The notes: generated by a model not told the origin, from the letters alone. A stretch of DNA of 64,000 nt from Methanococcoides sp052057775 (GCF_052057775.1 NZ_CP195121.1:2170001-2234000), one strand, 5' to 3'; shown: positions 43,736 through 52,063, numbered from the stretch's first letter. Numbers and translations are program-made.

Positions 43736-45121
43736 ATGTTAGATACATGGGAACTTTACATACGCTCAATCGAAGGAAAACAAGCTGATGAGACTGAATT
43801 CTCGAACATGATACTCCCCACAAGATTATATGAGCTTGCAGAAGAGTATGACATTTCATTCAACCCAGACGAGATAGTCCCTACAGATCCCTCCGAAATA
43901 AAAGATGTTTATAATGCAGCCATCGACCTCCTCCTGGATGTGGGCATATACAACGATTCCACGGGCCGTATAATTACATTTGATGAAAAAGAGATAAAAC
44001 ATCATCTGAAGAATCTCCCAGGAACTTACACAACAGGTGCGGATCAGGACAAATGCACAATATCAAAAAGAGGATTTGAAAGTAAGAAATTGCCACCAAT
44101 TATAGGGGGGCCTTGTGGTGCACCCATCAGTGAAGATATCTATGTCCCATTGATGCAATCAATTGCAAAGGAACCTTGTGTTGAAGGTCTTCACACAGCA
44201 ACTCCTGAAACAGTATATGGCTTTGAGGTGAGATCAAATACTCCTGCAGAAATGATCGCTGCAAGAAAAGAACTGATAATGACGCGTGAAGCCATCAGAA
44301 GAGCAGGAAAACCTGGCCTTTCAATTATTGGAACAATGAGCGGAACTACAAGTGAAGCACAGTGTTTTGCACATTCCTCAGATGGACTCCGTCCAACTGA
44401 TCGTATGTTAGTTTCCCTCCTAAATGACCTCAAAATTGATTGGGATGTTATAAAGAAGTCCATGTATTGCGAATACAATGGAATTGGAATTACAAACTGC
44501 ATGGCCCCAGTATTGGGAGGATACCTGGGAGGACCTGAAACTACTGCAATCGGACTAACTGCCGAGATTATTTCATCATTCCTCCTACTAGGGGGTCCAA
44601 CTATTAATGTGACACCACCATTCGATGTAGTAACCGGACATCAGGTATTCAACGAAGGATTCTTTGCCCTAAGCAGAGCAACAGCAGCAATAACCCAGAA
44701 CACAAATGCATTAGTTCAGGACTATTGCGGCGTTTCTTCAGGAATGTGTACTGATAATATGATCTATGAAACATTTGCAGTAGCAGGTTCGAGTGTTGCA
44801 ACGGGATCAGATGCCATTCTTGGTGCAATCACATCCGATGCAATCCGCCAGGATGAATATTCCGGAATGAACTCCAGAATCCTTGACGCAGCAAGGAGAT
44901 CATTTGCAGGCATGGGTCTTGAAGAAGCAAACGAATTTGTGGTCAAATTAATAGAATTGTATGGTGGAAACGAACCTTCGACTTTCAAACCACAGCAGGG
45001 TAAAACCTTCCAGGAACTTTATGATCTGAAAACAATAACACCCACCAAGGAATTTACAGATCACTGGGCTAAAATGCAAAAGAAAATATCAGAAATGGGT
45101 TTAGAACTTGAAGAGTTCTAA
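43736..45121 (+). CDS. Second MtmB-family methyltransferase homologue without pyrrolysine
   Basis: 461 residues, the same family as MtmB: RLYELAEEYDISFNPDEIVPTDP, GIYNDSTGRIITFDEKEI, IIGGPCGAPISEDIYVPLMQS, LLNDLKIDWDVIKKSMYCEYN, VLGGYLGGPETTAIGLTAEI and the C-terminal GKTFQELYDLKTITPTKEFTD. The pyrrolysine segment reads GKPGLSIIGTMSG, placing Ile198 (codon ATT) where MtmB has Pyl202. No in-frame stop. It is clearly distinct from the one at 32544. It lies behind the corrinoid gene with a GAGGTAAT site, so a two-component methyltransferase is implied; the substrate is unknown. Confidence 0.87.
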   Translation: MLDTWELYIRSIEGKQADETEFSNMILPTRLYELAEEYDISFNPDEIVPTDPSEIKDVYNAAIDLLLDVGIYNDSTGRIITFDEKEIKHHLKNLPGTYTTGADQDKCTISKRGFESKKLPPIIGGPCGAPISEDIYVPLMQSIAKEPCVEGLHTATPETVYGFEVRSNTPAEMIAARKELIMTREAIRRAGKPGLSIIGTMSGTTSEAQCFAHSSDGLRPTDRMLVSLLNDLKIDWDVIKKSMYCEYNGIGITNCMAPVLGGYLGGPETTAIGLTAEIISSFLLLGGPTINVTPPFDVVTGHQVFNEGFFALSRATAAITQNTNALVQDYCGVSSGMCTDNMIYETFAVAGSSVATGSDAILGAITSDAIRQDEYSGMNSRILDAARRSFAGMGLEEANEFVVKLIELYGGNEPSTFKPQQGKTFQELYDLKTITPTKEFTDHWAKMQKKISEMGLELEEF

Positions 45122-45153
45122 TACCTTATAGATTCTTTTTAAAAACCTGATTT

Positions 45154-45199
45154 TGCGTGGTGTCACTTATGAGGCACCATGCATCCCAACCTCCTTTTT
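45154..45199 (+). terminator. Hairpin terminator after the MtmB-like operon
   Basis: TGCGTGGTG (45154-45162) pairs with CACCATGCA (45175-45183; one G-U), followed by CTCCTTTTTA. The rest of the gap to 45508 has no gene and is AT-rich. Confidence 0.6.
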
Positions 45200-45508
45200 A
45201 TTACCACACAGATGAATATGGCAATCTAAAATTGCTAAAGTATTATTTTACTACATAAAGACAAAAAAACAATATGTTAAATTTGTGCATTCATTTTTTA
45301 AAATTTGTGTAATGAATATTCACATCAACATATATGAAGAAATATTGTCAGAGATTAGACTAACTTTAAATGATATATTACTTTAAAGATGAGAACACAG
45401 ATTTTATCTTAATATCAGAGACGTAATTCCAAATACTTAAAAAAATAAATTTGCCATAAATAAGATAATATTTTTGGCAAATTTACAGTTGCTTCGATTA
45501 TTTATTGC

Positions 45509-46918
45509 TTAGACATCTGTCAATTTTCTGTGCATTTCACAAGAATTTATCTTCAGATCAAGTGCTTTCTCGATATTCAGTTTTGCTGCAATACCCCTTG
45601 GAGTTTCTGCAAACTCTCCAAGAGCTCCAAAACCAAATTCTTCACGCACATCCTTCATTGCATGCTCATCTGAAAGATCTAATACATCAACCCCAAGTTT
45701 CTTTGAAACGTATTTCTTTGCACCATCGATCTTTAGACTCTTAGCAAACTGTGCTCTGGCAACGAGGTCTCCTGCAGTCCTCATACCATTCATACCAGAT
45801 GCAGCAGTGTGAATTGCCCTCATGCTGAAGGAATCGCCGGATCCGCTCTATATACCATCAACCTTTGCCAATTCAACCATTGCTTTATTAGCTTTCGAAA
45901 GCGCATCAATAGGAGGGTATTCAAAAATCGGGACGCCACCCACACCATTACCCATATTAACATGAACCGGTAGTGAAGAAACCCTCGAAGCCTCTTTTAC
46001 AATTGTAACTGCCCTTGCAACATTCCATGCAAATGATTTGGTAGTATTTGTATTAACAGCTGGACCAAATACATTAGCACCTGCTTTTTCAGCAAGTTTT
46101 GCCTGCTCGTGTGTCCAAAGGCCTGCAATATCAGAACCCTTGTATTTAAGGTCACCATGAATGCCCAACACACATTCACTTGCCATTCCCATTTCAATAT
46201 ACATATCAGGGAATGCTTTCCTTACTGATTCTACCGCATTAAGGGCCGCATAAAGATCACCATCCCCGGCTGCACCTGCAGTGTCAAAATTAAATCCGTC
46301 AGCACCACCAGAGGTCATCATCTTATCAACGATCCATTCAATGTCTCTTGTGAGATGTGCTGCAGATTTTTCTATAGATACCCTTCCTTCTTCGATCTTG
46401 AATGCTTTCATGAGATCGCCAGGGTTTTCATAGGGGCCATCAGGGGTGTAATACAATCCCATGTTCGGCATTGCACCATAAAAAGCAGGTACTGTTACAG
46501 TTTCCTGTACCAACCTCATATGTTGACACTCATATGCAATAACTGGTTTTACAGGTTTAAAACTATAATCAACATGGCCAAGTTCAACTGTGTCCATGCA
46601 ATAACCCCTCTCATGGAAGACTGAAGCAAGTAGCCTGCCACAAGGCACACCAGCAGTATGTTCAGATTCAATTGAAAGAGTACCACCATCATGAGTCATT
46701 ATGATTTCTTTACCAGGCTCTACTGAAACAACCCTATCCTTAGCAATCACAATATCCAGAAGGTGATCAATTTCATCCTCTGATAGTTCAGGAACTTCTG
46801 CAAAATCTACAGCCAACCCGCATCCTTCTTCAAGATCATCCCTTATCTGCTCTTTAGTCATAGAAAGCCTACGACCATCCCCCATTCTAGTAATATGTTC
46901 TGTTGCCATATTATACAC
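45509..46918 (-). CDS. mtbB: Dimethylamine methyltransferase MtbB with in-frame amber (pyrrolysine 357)
   Basis: Transfers methyl from dimethylamine to the corrinoid protein MtbC. The minus-strand frame has 356 codons, then TAG at 45850-45848, then continues (SGSGDSFSMRAIHTAASGMNG) to a stop at 45511-45509, giving 469 residues, as in known MtbB with Pyl at 356. Conserved blocks: MELGHIDYSFKPVKPV-like stretch (VELGHVDYSFKPVKPVI), YGAMPNMGLYYTPDGPYENPG split, MGNGVGGVPIFEYPP, KAMVELAKVDGI-Pyl, and C-terminal GIAAKLNIEKALDLKINSCE. It follows mtbC after 13 bp. No other stop codon intervenes. Confidence 0.95.
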
Positions 46919-46931
46919 CTTTCTTAAAAAT

Positions 46932-47576
46932 TTATAACAAGAATTCCTTTGCCTTCGCTACTGCCTCACTTGCATTCTCTGCATAGCAGTCTGCACCGAT
47001 CTTCTTTGCCCATGCATCTGTTGCTGGTGCGCCACCAACCATGACCTTTACACTGTCAATCATGCCATTCTCTTTGAGAAGCTCAATGACTTCTTTCTGG
47101 CCCTGAAGAGTTGTTGTCATAAGTGCAGAGAGACCGATCATGTCAGCATTGACTTCCCTTGCCTTGTCAATGAAATTTTGGAGTGGTACATCCCTTCCAA
47201 TGTCGTGGACCTCAAAACCTGATGCCTGAAGCATTGTTGAGACGATTGCCTTACCGATGTCGTGCACGTCACCCTCAACGGTACCGTTGACGATAACACC
47301 GAGCTTCTGGCCTGCGCCTGTGCCTGCGGAAAGCTCATCCTGAAGTAGCTCAACACCAGCAGTCATTGCGTCAGCTGCCATCATAACGTGGGGGAGGAAG
47401 AGTTTTCCCCTCTCAAAAAGTATACCGACTTCATTCATACCCATTGCAAGACCGTTATCAATAAGATCTACTGCTGATGCCTGAGTCATTCCCTTTTTCA
47501 CTGCAGCTATCACATCGTCTTTTCTACAACTTACTACTGCATCAGATAACTCTTTGAATAATTCATCTTTTGCCAA
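46932..47576 (-). CDS. mtbC: Dimethylamine corrinoid protein MtbC
   Basis: 214 residues. The N-terminal cap (SDAVVSCRKDDVIAAVKKGM, GMNEVGILFERGKLFLPHVMMAADAM) is followed by the B12 domain with the axial-His motif EGDVHDIGKAIVSTML, GRDVPLQNFIDKA, LSALMTTTLQGQKEVIELLKE and VMVGGAPATDAWAKKIGAD. The start is TTG at 47576 with an AGGTGAT site; no ATG fits. mtbB follows 13 bp later, forming mtbC-mtbB. Its promoter has an AGCAAT element before a TATA box at about 47641-47661. Confidence 0.92.
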   Translation of the reverse strand: MAKDELFKELSDAVVSCRKDDVIAAVKKGMTQASAVDLIDNGLAMGMNEVGILFERGKLFLPHVMMAADAMTAGVELLQDELSAGTGAGQKLGVIVNGTVEGDVHDIGKAIVSTMLQASGFEVHDIGRDVPLQNFIDKAREVNADMIGLSALMTTTLQGQKEVIELLKENGMIDSVKVMVGGAPATDAWAKKIGADCYAENASEAVAKAKEFLL

Positions 47577-47640
47577 TTATATCACCTTTAACCTATGCAA
47601 ATACATATACCTTGCATCAGTTGTCAGTTAAAATTGATTT

Positions 47641-47661
47641 TTTTAATATAAAAAGATTGCT
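47641..47661 (-). promoter_or_regulatory. Promoter of mtbC, AGCAAT plus TATA
   Basis: On the minus strand AGCAATCTTTTTATATTAAA lies about 70 bases before the TTG start. It resembles the mttB promoter. A second TATA-like TTATATAA sits about 25 bases further upstream. Confidence 0.45.
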
Positions 47662-48077
47662 CATATAAGCACAATAGTTATATAATAAGATTATTTCAAT
47701 TCGGAATTGATACATAAGGGACAAGAAAGGTTATAATACGATAAATAAAAATGAGTTAGACTTGGCCACCATGATAGAATTAACTTATACCTACTAAAAA
47801 TATCAAATAAAAAAAGAAAGTTTATAAGTGATGCAGCAGCCAGTTGAAATGTTGTAAAGCAAAGCAAATGTGGACACAAGGCCAACAATATAAGATAGGA
47901 AACAGAAGAAAAAAGAACATTTAAACTTAATTTAAATTCACGAAATTAGTATAGATAAATATTAAAAAATGATGTTGATCAGAAAAGTAGGATGTTTTCC
48001 AATTTTAATATATAATGCCGCAAATATGGAAGAAAATCAGTTATAGATAGATGAATACAGATCCAACCAAAAAACCC
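47662..48077. other. Gene-free AT-rich boundary region
   Basis: About 400 bp between the mtbC promoter and a small core gene. No conserved frame, tRNA, repeat array or transposase is visible. The base composition changes from the AT-rich island to more balanced core DNA near 48.05 kb. Confidence 0.4.
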
Positions 48078-48365
48078 TCATTCCACAAGCTCAGCGACCC
48101 TCTCCAGCAACCCCCTCGCAGCTTCCTCACTGGGAGCATGCCTTACAGTGATCTTGCCACTCTTATAAACGAGGATCATCATGGCACCGGAAGTAAAGCG
48201 AATAGCACCAAGCTCCTCGGAGCAACGCAGGAATTTGATGAGACTTCCTTCCTCAGACTTCAGGGCTTCACATGCCTTTGTAATATCTATTTCATTATCA
48301 AGTTTTGCGATCACATGCTGAATATCCGGACCGCTCTTACAGGGAGTAATTGATCTTATTTCCAT
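48078..48365 (-). CDS. Small hypothetical protein, conserved-looking
   Basis: About 95 residues (MEIRSITPCKSGPDIQHVIAK...) with alternating alpha/beta pattern: IVIAKLD-like strand, EEGSLIKFLRCSEELGAIRF, then MMILVYKSGKITVRHAPSEEAARGLLERVAELVE. Two cysteines. Soluble. The frame extends three codons to 48374; AGGTC precedes both candidates. Family not recognised. It lies downstream of iscU in the same direction, so it may relate to Fe-S assembly. Confidence 0.65.
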   Translation of the reverse strand: MEIRSITPCKSGPDIQHVIAKLDNEIDITKACEALKSEEGSLIKFLRCSEELGAIRFTSGAMMILVYKSGKITVRHAPSEEAARGLLERVAELVE

Positions 48366-48441
48366 GTTCATCAAAGACCTGTTTTAAATATGATATAAAT
48401 GTGAAACCAATGATAGAAGGTAAAAGGTAAAAAGGAAAGTA

Positions 48442-49077
48442 TCAGGAGATGAAATCAACCGTGACACTTTCAACATCCCAGAGAGCTTCCAGCTTCTCGA
48501 TGATGTCCTCTTTTATTGCAGCTGCGAACTGGTGATGGGACGGCAGGTCAAGCACTACACGCACATTTCCTCCCTCCACAACGATCTTCAAAACAAGCTC
48601 GGTCCTGATTATGTCAAGTCCCTTTATAGGGTTCATCACATGTTTCAGGCGCCTTCTGACAACTTCCTCATCTGTTGGCTCGTTCTCAACCACCATTCCG
48701 TGTTTTTCCTCGTAATCACGGATAGCTGAACGAAGTCCCTCCACTGCCAGTACAGAACAGTGCGCTTTGACCGGAGGAAGTCCTCCAAGTGCTTCAGCTG
48801 CTTCCTTCCATGTGATCTTCTTTGCTTCTTCAAGGGTCTTGCCCTTTGCCAGTTCTGTGATGATGGAAGCTGTGGCAATGTTGGATGCACAACCGTAGGA
48901 TTCAAAGGAGATATCCTCAATAACAAGGGTATCAGGATTCACTTTCAAATAAACGGCAACCATGTCCCCACAGGCCGGGCTGCCTTCGAGACCTTTTCCA
49001 TCCGGGTTTTCCATCTTGCCCACATTGTGTGGATTTCTGAAATGCTCAAGTACCTCTTTACTATATGGGAATGTCAT
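48442..49077 (-). CDS. iscU: IscU scaffold fused to an FSCA/DUF59-like domain
   Basis: 211 residues. The first 125 are a standard IscU scaffold: Cys36 and Asp38 in SPACGDMV, Cys63 in SYGCASNIATAS and Cys107 in VKAHCSVLAVEGL, all ligands present for a [2Fe-2S] cluster. After a linker, residues about 140-211 (RRLKHVMNPIKGLDIIRTEL ... VVLDLPSHHQFAAAIKEDI) resemble the FSCA/MIP18 (DUF59) fold, which acts in Fe-S delivery. It follows the iscS homologue by about 30 bp in the same direction. The fusion is unusual for IscU. Confidence 0.85.
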   Translation of the reverse strand: MTFPYSKEVLEHFRNPHNVGKMENPDGKGLEGSPACGDMVAVYLKVNPDTLVIEDISFESYGCASNIATASIITELAKGKTLEEAKKITWKEAAEALGGLPPVKAHCSVLAVEGLRSAIRDYEEKHGMVVENEPTDEEVVRRRLKHVMNPIKGLDIIRTELVLKIVVEGGNVRVVLDLPSHHQFAAAIKEDIIEKLEALWDVESVTVDFIS

Positions 49078-49106
49078 ATGACCACTCTCCTGTTCCTTTC
49101 TAATGA

Positions 49107-50276
49107 TCAGTCGTCTGCTGACAGCGGGCTGATAGCCCTGAGATTTTCAACAACTTCCTTCAATGCATCAATGATAGCATCTGCGTCTTCCATGGTATTG
49201 AACCTTCCGAAACTGAAACGCAATGAACCATGGGCACGCTCATGGTCGCCACCGATACCAAGTATCACATGACTTGCCTCAAGGGAACGGCTGAAACATG
49301 CCGATCCGGTGCTCACGGCAAATCCCATCATATCAAGATGCAATGTGATGGATTCACCTTCAACATAATGGAAGGTCAGATTGGCGTTCTGTGGGAGCCT
49401 GCTGGTAGCGCTACCATTCAGGGTTACGCTGGAGATCTCAGACTGTGCCCTCTCCATGATGCGATCCCTCATTGCTTTGAGCCTTTCGTTCTCCTCGGGA
49501 GTCACCAGCTCAACAGCCTTTGCAAAACCCACGGCACCAGGGATGTTCTCAATACCGGCACGCAGGTCGAACTCCTGGAAGCCGCCGTCCATCCACTTGT
49601 TGATCGGAGTTCCCTCTCTTATATACAGTGCACCGACACCACGGGGACCGTGGATCGTGTGTGCTGAGACCGTTACAAGGTCAACAGGGACCTGACTTAC
49701 ATCAAGTGGCAGCCTTGTGAAGCTGTGAGTAGCATCTGTATGGAAAAGGACCTCTTTTTCCTTACAGATATCTGCTATGGCCTTAATGTCCTGTACAGTG
49801 CCTATCTCCTGGTTTGCATGCTGGATGGATACCAGAGCGGTCTGCGGAGTGATGGCAGCCTTAAGCATTTCAAGGTCAAGGATACCTTCACTGTCAACAT
49901 CTATGAAATCGACCTTGTACCCCTGTTTCTCAAGCATTTTGGCAGTGTTCAGCACATCAAAATCCTCAAGGCGGGAAACGATGATGTGATCATCCTTCTT
50001 TCCTTTCAGTGCAGAAAGAACTCCTTTTATTGCCATATTGCTTGATTCGGTGCTTCCCGAAGTGAACACGACCTCATTGGGATTTGCACCAAGGGTCGAT
50101 GCAATTAGCTTCCTTGATCTTTCAAGACCTTCCTTGGAATCGATCCCCATGGAATAGCCAAATTCGGAAGTAGCTACTGCATAAGTATCAAAAAAATATG
50201 GTTTCATTGCCTCAAGCACCCTTTCATCCAGACGGGTACTGGCAGCATTGTCAAGATAAACTGTCTTATCGAACAT
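49107..50276 (-). CDS. iscS: IscS/NifS homologue lacking PLP lysine and catalytic histidine
   Basis: 389 residues in the IscS family, normally a PLP-dependent cysteine desulfurase. The fold and many motifs are kept (VYLDNAASTRLDERV; FTSGSTESSNMAI; HANQEIGTVQDI; FHTDATHSF). The PLP-binding lysine of SGHKxxGPKG is Thr207 (codon ACG) in SAHTIHGPRGVGALY, and the position of the catalytic His104 (EHKAVL) is Asp. The loop Cys is kept (TGSACFSRSLEAS). This matches the known case of Archaeoglobus fulgidus IscS, which has Asp in place of Lys. It is probably a scaffold or partner of IscU using other sulfur donors. Upstream lie thi4 and tRNA-Cys. Confidence 0.88.
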   Translation of the reverse strand: MFDKTVYLDNAASTRLDERVLEAMKPYFFDTYAVATSEFGYSMGIDSKEGLERSRKLIASTLGANPNEVVFTSGSTESSNMAIKGVLSALKGKKDDHIIVSRLEDFDVLNTAKMLEKQGYKVDFIDVDSEGILDLEMLKAAITPQTALVSIQHANQEIGTVQDIKAIADICKEKEVLFHTDATHSFTRLPLDVSQVPVDLVTVSAHTIHGPRGVGALYIREGTPINKWMDGGFQEFDLRAGIENIPGAVGFAKAVELVTPEENERLKAMRDRIMERAQSEISSVTLNGSATSRLPQNANLTFHYVEGESITLHLDMMGFAVSTGSACFSRSLEASHVILGIGGDHERAHGSLRFSFGRFNTMEDADAIIDALKEVVENLRAISPLSADD

Positions 50277-50505
50277 CTGGCAAACACCTCTTTGACCAAA
50301 TAAATTTTTTAATGTCAGACATACTCTGCCGGGATCTAATGGTCGACTGCAATAAAACAGCCTTAGCAGAGATTAAATGATATACAGGGATTATATTGGC
50401 AACTGTATAAAGCGTTAACCATTTACTGTAAAGTTGCGACTGTAAATATACAGCCTGAAATTGAAGGGAGGAGATGGAACAGCAAATGCTGCCCATCGAA
50501 AAAGA

Positions 50506-51297
50506 TTACCGGGACCTGACGATCTCTTCAGCGATCTTTGCAGCCTTCACACCGGACAGCAACATACCACCAAAGGTAGGACCCATTCTGGAAAGACCGA
50601 AACATGTGGCAGCAGCCATTCCCGTAACCACAAGTCCAGGGAATATCTCAGAGGTGTTGTTCACCACTTCGTCCTCGGAATTCTCAACATCCATTCCAGA
50701 GAAACCTTTTAGGTCAACAAGACCACGGTCTGCAAGGGAATTAGCCACAACTGCATCATGTCCTGTTGCATCGATGACACATTTTGTCTCGATCGCTACA
50801 GGATCAACACATGTGATGGCACGTGGCAGGGCTGAAACCGGTGTCCAGTTGGTCACAGTACCGGAAACACGACCATCCCTGAGGACCACATCATCGAACT
50901 TGTTCATGTTCAGCATGAAAGCTCCTGCATCACAGGCAGCAGAGATCAGCTTGGAACATGCTGATGGTGCATCCGCAACATAGAGACCTTCCTTTATGTC
51001 AGGTACTTCCTTGTACGGAACACCGAGCTGGTCGAATATCTCCTGTGCAGGAGCCCTGACGGTGACCTTGTTCATAAGGTAACCACCCAACCAGAAACCG
51101 CCACCGAAGTAATTGTTGCTCTCAAGCACAACGGTCTTGAGACCTTTGGATGCAAGGTCACGGGCTGCCACAAGGCCGCTTGGACCTCCACCAACGATGA
51201 TCACATCACTTTCAATATGGGAAAGAAAATCTCCAAGGAATTCTTCAACTATCGAACGGGTAATATCTTTTTCAGTTGCTTGTGCGAATTGATTCAT
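50506..51297 (-). CDS. thi4: Thiazole synthase Thi4
   Basis: 263 residues, FAD/NAD-fold enzyme making the thiamine thiazole from NAD, glycine and a sulfur source. N-terminal SDVIIVGGGPSGLVAARDLAS, then NNYFGGGFWLGGYLMNKVTVR, NWTPVSALP, VIDATGHDAVVANSL and the C-terminal TGMAAATCFGLSRMGPTFGGMLLSG. At the position of yeast Cys205 (CCMDP) this protein has Cys163 in ITCVDP, whereas Methanocaldococcus-type Thi4 has His. ATG 51297 follows a GGTGAAG site; the longer frame runs through tRNA-Cys and is not real. It lies between tRNA-Cys and the iscS homologue. Confidence 0.88.
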   Translation of the reverse strand: MNQFAQATEKDITRSIVEEFLGDFLSHIESDVIIVGGGPSGLVAARDLASKGLKTVVLESNNYFGGGFWLGGYLMNKVTVRAPAQEIFDQLGVPYKEVPDIKEGLYVADAPSACSKLISAACDAGAFMLNMNKFDDVVLRDGRVSGTVTNWTPVSALPRAITCVDPVAIETKCVIDATGHDAVVANSLADRGLVDLKGFSGMDVENSEDEVVNNTSEIFPGLVVTGMAAATCFGLSRMGPTFGGMLLSGVKAAKIAEEIVRSR

Positions 51298-51386
51298 GTC
51301 TTCACCTGTTTTGTAGAGATAATCGGAAAGTGCAGAAAGATGCAGAACAGAAAAGTAAGGGAAATTCAGCTCTGCATCTGTTTCAA

Positions 51387-51457
51387 AGGCCGGAGTGAGA
51401 ATCGAACTCACATACTCCGATCTGCAGTCGGACGCATAACCACTCTGCCATCCAGCC
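51387..51457 (-). tRNA. tRNA-Cys(GCA)
   Basis: Minus strand: acceptor GGCTGGA with TCCGGCC, anticodon arm TCCGA-CTGCAGA-TCGGA (anticodon GCA), T arm GTGAG-TTCGATT-CTCAC and U73, the tRNA-Cys discriminator. No CCA encoded. A CTATATATAG TATA box lies at 51509-51518, and two palindromes lie between it and the tRNA. Confidence 0.94.
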
Positions 51458-51469
51458 AGTTGATGCCGA

Positions 51470-51496
51470 TTCACTATTGTGAATCACAATCGTGAA
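51470..51496 (-). promoter_or_regulatory. Tandem palindromes in the tRNA-Cys/thi4 promoter
   Basis: TTCACTATTGTGAA (51470-51483) is a perfect palindrome, and TCAC-AATC-GTGA follows at once (51484-51495). They cover the expected transcription start downstream of the TATA box, a classic archaeal repressor position. The first palindrome recurs exactly at 52050-52063, before the nearby HTH gene. Confidence 0.7.
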
Positions 51497-51649
51497 TATA
51501 TGTCGATACTATATATAGATTATGTTCTAAGCAAAATAAGAGGAAATAAGAAGAGAGAAGACCCCATTCTACAAAAAAGTTGGAAAGTAATCAATAAAAA
51601 TCAGAAAAAGAGGAAATTGCCCTTTCAATCTCAAAATTGATGTCACAGA

Positions 51650-51970
51650 TCATTCATCTGCAGGACAAGCACCCTCACCCTTTCTCAAGTACCTGCAGAT
51701 CTCACAGATCTTCGCAGGAACATTGTCCACCTTACCTTCCTGTATCTCAAAAGCAAGATGTGATATCGCCTCTTTTATGTCGTCATCGAACTCTATTCGA
51801 TAACCTCGTTTTTTCGTCAGGTACTGCGATACTGCAGACGGTGCCATACCGAACATTTTTGCAACTTCCTTCTGCGAGATACCGTTATTTACAAGTTCCA
51901 TTGCGAGAGCGGCACGGATCGCGGGAAGGATATCCCACACAACTGCCTGACAGGGAGTTTCCAGATTCAT
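51650..51970 (-). CDS. HTH transcriptional regulator with C-terminal cysteines
   Basis: 106 residues. The helix-turn-helix (NNGISQKEVAKMFGMAPSAVSQYLTKKRGYRIEF) belongs to the archaeal COG2522-type regulators. The C-terminus has a CxxC plus a third Cys eight residues later (ICEICRYLRKGEGACPADE), which could bind iron-sulfur or zinc or sense redox. A GTGAT site precedes the ATG. Its promoter carries the same palindrome as the tRNA-Cys promoter, so autoregulation and control of the tRNA-Cys-thi4-iscS-iscU genes are plausible. Confidence 0.8.
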   Translation of the reverse strand: MNLETPCQAVVWDILPAIRAALAMELVNNGISQKEVAKMFGMAPSAVSQYLTKKRGYRIEFDDDIKEAISHLAFEIQEGKVDNVPAKICEICRYLRKGEGACPADE

Positions 51971-52049
51971 AATATCACTAACAATACATTATAGCCTATA
52001 TACTACTATATGGTGTTCATAACATATACCCTTGTAACATATATAGATA

Positions 52050-52063
52050 TTCACTATTGTGAA
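52050..52063 (-). promoter_or_regulatory. Palindromic operator upstream of the HTH gene
   Basis: TTCACTATTGTGAA, identical to 51470-51483, next to the TATA-like CTATATATG (52038-52047) read on the minus strand and about 80 bases from the ATG. It would lie at the TFB recognition position. Confidence 0.65.

Noticed and set aside
45509..45823. Separate 104-residue protein after mtbB
   Set aside because: It is the C-terminal part of MtbB in the same frame after TAG.
47691..47888. 65-residue minus-strand ORF
   Set aside because: No ribosome-binding site, biased composition and no recognisable family; it lies in a gene-free boundary region.
29400..48077. Integrated plasmid or virus
   Set aside because: No integrase, replication, capsid genes or tRNA-flanked attachment repeats were seen; only composition and content suggest an island.
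51298..51474. N-terminal extension of Thi4
   Set aside because: It runs through tRNA-Cys and its promoter; ATG 51297 has a good ribosome-binding site.
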